From an uncultured Bacteroidales bacterium (GTDB lineage: Bacteria; Bacteroidota; Bacteroidia; Bacteroidales; FEN-979), in contig CAIMWF010000056.1 in the NCBI GenBank assembly GCA_903845055.1, positions 34,097 to 98,096 on the forward strand: DNA of 64,000 nucleotides, given 5' to 3'. Shown piece by piece: positions 60,905-64,000 of the stretch. Under the pieces are notes generated by a model, which did no database searches, was not told the origin of the DNA, and saw only the letters and a program-made list of their open reading frames with translations. The translations under genes and the position numbers were made by a program. Position 1 is the stretch's first letter; each line of letters opens with the position of its first letter.

Positions 60905-63837
60905 CCCTGGAGAACGATGTTGATAATTTTTTTCGGTACGATAATCACCTTTTTCGGTGCTTTCCCCTGCAGCCATTTTTCAGATTCTGTCGTCCCGAGT
61001 ACCGCCCTTTCAATCTCGGCGATGGAGAGGTCGGCCGGAAGTTCAAGTTTGAAGCGTGTCTTTCCATTAAACGAAACCGGGTACTCAAAAGTATTTTCAA
61101 CGAGGAATTCAGGGTTGAATTGTGGAAAAGTCGCAACAGAAACGCTTCCCGGGTTGCCGAGCAGCCACCAGAGTTCCTCGGCGATGTGCGGGGCATAGGA
61201 GGCCACCAGGATCACCAGGTCGCTGAGGATGCCCCGCTTGTGGCATTTCAGGTCGGTGAGTTCGTTCACGCAGATCATGAATGTGCTCACCGCCGTGTTG
61301 AAGGCGAGCCGCTCGATGTCCTCCTGGATTTTTTTAATGGTTTTGTGCAGTACCCTCAGTTCGGCTGCATCGGGAGCCTCATCGGTGACATGAAAATTGT
61401 TGTTCTCGTCGTGGTAAAGCCGCCAGAATTTGCGCATGAAGCGGAAGACCCCTTCAATCCCGTTGGTGTCCCAGGGCTTTGACTGTTCGAGGGGACCCAG
61501 GAACATCTCGTAAAGGCGGAAGGTATCGGCGCCGTATTTCGCGATCAGTTCATCAGGGTTTACGACATTGTATTTTGATTTCGACATTTTTTCCACCTCC
61601 GCCCGAAGGGTCACGGCACCCGGTTTGAAGAGGCTGAATCCAGGCTGTTCACCCTGGATTTCATTACCGGCAAATGGTTTGATATCATCTGCTGTTGCAA
61701 TACGCAGGTAGGAGAGGTGGGTGTATTGCTTCCTGCAATTTTCAAGCATCTCCTCTTTCAGCACCCCGTTCGACACGAATTCGATGGGAATGTTGATCCA
61801 GGAAGTCAGGCTCGGGCCATCTCCCGCAATTTTGTCGAAATAATCAAAATCATCCGGCAGGATGTAACCGACGGTGCTGTTACCGGTCCCGGCAATATAA
61901 ACACGGGCTTTCTGGCTTATCCCCTGGATCATCCCCTGGTTGATCAGCTTTTTGAATGGCTCTTCAACAACCGAGCGGCCAATGTCGGCCAGGAATTTGT
62001 TCCAGAACCGGGCATAGATCAGGTGGCCGGTGGCATGCTCCGATCCGCCGATATAGAGGTCGACATCCCTCCAGTAGCCTACCGCCTCTTTCGAAAAATA
62101 TTCCCGGTCGTTGCGCGGATCCATGTAGCGGAGGTAGTACCCGCTGGAGCCGGCAAAGCCGGGCATGGTATTGGTTTCGAGCGGCCACCCTTCTTTGGTG
62201 TTCCAGTTCATGGCACGGGCAAGGGGCGGTTCGCCGGTTTCGGTGGGCAGGTAAGCGTCCACTTCGGGTAGGAGCAGCGGAAGTTCGTTTTCGGGCAGGG
62301 TGTGGGCGATGCCGTCCCTGAAACAGACCGGGAAGGGCTCTCCCCAGTAACGCTGCCGGCTGAAGATGGCATCGCGCAGGCGGAAGTTCACGGTGCCTTT
62401 TCCGATTCCCATTTCATTGATCCGCGTAATGACGGCGACGATGGCCTCCTTCACCTGCATCCCGTTGATGAAATCTGAATTGATCATGATGCCGTCCTTG
62501 GCATCATAGGAAGATTCGGAGATATCACCCCCCGACACCACTTCGATGATGGGAAGGTCAAAATGTCTGGCAAAGGCGTAATCGCGGCTGTCGTGCGCCG
62601 GAACGGCCATGATGGCGCCTGTTCCGTACCCGGCCAGCACATAATCGGCCACCCAAACCGGGATGGGTGTCCCGTTGAAGGGATTGAGGCAGTTAGCTCC
62701 CGTGAAAACCCCCGTGATGTTCTTTACCTCCGACATCCGCTCGCGTTCCGACCGGTTTTTGGCCATGAGTATATACGCTGCAACGGCCTCCCTGCGGTCG
62801 GCCGTGGTAATTGATTCCACCAGCTCGTGTTCGGGTGCCAGCACCATGAAGGTGGAGCCGAAAATGGTATCGGGGCGGGTGGTGAAAATCGGGAGATGTT
62901 CACCGGTATCTTTGATCGGGAAATGGACCTCGGCACCCTGCGACCTGCCGATCCAGTTGCGCTGCATCTCTTTGAGCGACTCGGAAAAGTCGACTGTTTC
63001 AAGTCCGTCGAGCAGGCGCTGGGCATAGGCGGTAATGCGCAGGAACCACTGGCGCATGAGCTTGCGCTCGACCGGATGGCCGCCTCTTACCGAAAAACCG
63101 TTGGCAATCTCATCATTGGCAAGCACTGTTCCCAGTTCAGGACACCAGTTGACGACGGCGTCAGACAGATAGGCCAACCGGTAGTTCATCAGGATTTCCT
63201 GCTGCTGTTTTTCGGTATACGATTTCCAAACAGTCGCGGTAAAATTTCCGTTCCATTCCGTTCCGAAAGAGGTATCTTTTTTAACCAGCTCTTTGAACCA
63301 GTTCTGGGTTACCGATGCATCCACCGGAAAATTTCCTTCCGTTTCGAACACCTTTACCAGGGCATCCACCGGCTCAGCCTTCTGCGTTTTATTGTTATAC
63401 CAGTGGTGAAAAAGCTGGATAAAGGTCCACTGGGTCCATTTGTAATAATCGGGATCACTGGTCTTCACTTCACGGTCCCAGTCGTAGCTGAAGCCGATCT
63501 TGTCCATCTGTTCGCGGTACCGGGCCACGTTTTTGGCGGTGGTAACCGCCGGGTGGGTGCCGGTTTGGATGGCGTATTGCTCGGCGGGCAGGCCATAGGC
63601 ATCGTATCCCATTGGGTGAAGAACGTTGAACCCCTTCAGCCGCTTATACCTTGAGTAGATGTCGGAAGCGATGTATCCCAGCGGGTGGCCCACATGAAGC
63701 CCGGCTCCCGATGGATAGGGAAACATGTCGAGCACATAGTATTTCGGCCGTGTGGAATCATTTTCCGTTTTAAAGGTCTTGTGATCCACCCAGTATTTCT
63801 GCCATTTTTTTTCGATTTCCGGGAAGTTGTAGTCCAT
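60901..63837 (-). CDS. leuS: Leucine--tRNA ligase
   Basis: 978 residues; longer than the 860 of E. coli, as usual in this phylum. HIGH motif H48-V-G-H51 in YPSGAGLHVGHPLGYI, CP1 editing domain (about 220-420, with FTTRPDTIFGSTFMVLAPEH), KMSKS in EVEKMSKSKYNVVNPDEL (about residue 749), then helical anticodon-binding and C-terminal domains. Charges tRNA-Leu. The DUF3108 gene follows with an ATGA overlap. Confidence 0.97.
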   Translation of the reverse strand: MDYNFPEIEKKWQKYWVDHKTFKTENDSTRPKYYVLDMFPYPSGAGLHVGHPLGYIASDIYSRYKRLKGFNVLHPMGYDAYGLPAEQYAIQTGTHPAVTTAKNVARYREQMDKIGFSYDWDREVKTSDPDYYKWTQWTFIQLFHHWYNNKTQKAEPVDALVKVFETEGNFPVDASVTQNWFKELVKKDTSFGTEWNGNFTATVWKSYTEKQQQEILMNYRLAYLSDAVVNWCPELGTVLANDEIANGFSVRGGHPVERKLMRQWFLRITAYAQRLLDGLETVDFSESLKEMQRNWIGRSQGAEVHFPIKDTGEHLPIFTTRPDTIFGSTFMVLAPEHELVESITTADRREAVAAYILMAKNRSERERMSEVKNITGVFTGANCLNPFNGTPIPVWVADYVLAGYGTGAIMAVPAHDSRDYAFARHFDLPIIEVVSGGDISESSYDAKDGIMINSDFINGMQVKEAIVAVITRINEMGIGKGTVNFRLRDAIFSRQRYWGEPFPVCFRDGIAHTLPENELPLLLPEVDAYLPTETGEPPLARAMNWNTKEGWPLETNTMPGFAGSSGYYLRYMDPRNDREYFSKEAVGYWRDVDLYIGGSEHATGHLIYARFWNKFLADIGRSVVEEPFKKLINQGMIQGISQKARVYIAGTGNSTVGYILPDDFDYFDKIAGDGPSLTSWINIPIEFVSNGVLKEEMLENCRKQYTHLSYLRIATADDIKPFAGNEIQGEQPGFSLFKPGAVTLRAEVEKMSKSKYNVVNPDELIAKYGADTFRLYEMFLGPLEQSKPWDTNGIEGVFRFMRKFWRLYHDENNNFHVTDEAPDAAELRVLHKTIKKIQEDIERLAFNTAVSTFMICVNELTDLKCHKRGILSDLVILVASYAPHIAEELWWLLGNPGSVSVATFPQFNPEFLVENTFEYPVSFNGKTRFKLELPADLSIAEIERAVLGTTESEKWLQGKAPKKVIIVPKKIINIVLQG

Positions 63838-63872
63838 TGGGATTTGAAGTTTGTTGATCGGTGCGGGCTTTG

Positions 63873-63900
63873 CTATCTTACCATCTTACCATTTTACCGT
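63873..63900. repeat. ATGGTAAG-type tandem repeat upstream of leuS
   Basis: Read on the minus strand: three units of GGTAAAAT / GGTAAGAT with a fourth partial unit, 8-9 bases each, in the leuS leader. Confidence 0.6.
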
Positions 63901-63927
63901 TTTCCTGTTTTATTTTATCGTGGTTTG

Positions 63928-63935
63928 CAAAATTA
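63928..63935 (-). promoter_or_regulatory. -7 element of leuS
   Basis: TAATTTTG on the minus strand, exact match, about 90 bases before the leuS ATG. TTTG at 63961-63964 is 25 bases away, longer than usual. Confidence 0.45.
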
Positions 63936-64000
63936 GGCAATTCACCCGAACTGCGAAAATCAAACCACCTGAGCCTCCCTTGAATGTTTTTGTAAGGATT

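Noticed and set aside
60905..60976. Longer DUF3108 protein start at 60976
   Set aside because: It would lie wholly within leuS; the ATGA overlap and signal peptide fit the start at 60904.

Overview
The window reads as chromosomal DNA of a Bacteroidota bacterium, probably an uncultured anaerobic member of the Bacteroidales. Evidence: promoter -7 elements of the TAnnTTTG type instead of sigma-70 boxes, few Shine-Dalgarno sequences, two secreted proteins with a C-terminal type IX secretion sorting domain, a purH-mreB-mreC-mreD block, a sodium-pumping methylmalonyl-CoA decarboxylase operon, and a ferritin-like rubrerythrin relative. I see no phage, insertion sequence, CRISPR array or rRNA. Most genes are housekeeping; the unusual material is mainly in the spacers.

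Layout. 1-6.2 kb: 3' end of gltX, a TMTC-like membrane/TPR protein, a secreted Asp-box protein, tRNA-Gln(CTG) beside glnS, folB and tRNA-Cys. 6.2-10.2 kb: purH and mreBCD. 10.4-14.3 kb: a lone MacB-like permease, a ferritin-like protein and a DUF255 thioredoxin-fold protein. 14.3-19 kb: one operon from a clear promoter, mce-mmdA-oadG-biotin carrier-mmdB-udk-DUF255, the succinate-to-propionate branch coupled to sodium export. 19-24.9 kb: a tetR-led efflux operon (TolC, membrane fusion protein, two ABC-2 permeases, no ATPase), followed by three stacked hairpins. 25-32.7 kb: CYTH protein, tRNA-Ala(GGC), thpR, a 996-aa secreted Asp-box/PKD protein divergent from an ECF sigma factor and its small membrane partner, lutB and rpiB.

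32.7-42.1 kb: an AT-rich spacer, nadA, a MORN-repeat protein, a pseudouridine synthase with a 270-residue charged repeat tail, a receiver-PAS response regulator and two tandem DUF3857 proteins, one with a transglutaminase-type triad and one without. 42.1-53.5 kb: dnaG, an acetyltransferase, a PHP phosphatase, a U32 protein, divergent pabA / pabB-pabC, a lipoprotein, a PLP cysteine-synthase relative with a cysteine-rich tail, aspS and a large HTH protein. 53.6-64 kb: a 2103-aa alpha-2-macroglobulin-like protein, then leuS and a DUF3108 protein in one transcript.

The most unusual signal is a set of short low-complexity repeats and long palindromes at gene borders: GTGACAAGTGAC-type, AATTAAAA-type, ATGGTAAG-type and ACCACAATAGGCACAT-type. 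Two gene ends take their stop codon from such a repeat, and one copy lies in frame inside the macroglobulin gene. No defence island or clearly new enzyme system is visible; the repeats and the MORN/RluB/regulator/DUF3857 cluster are the best candidates for something undescribed.
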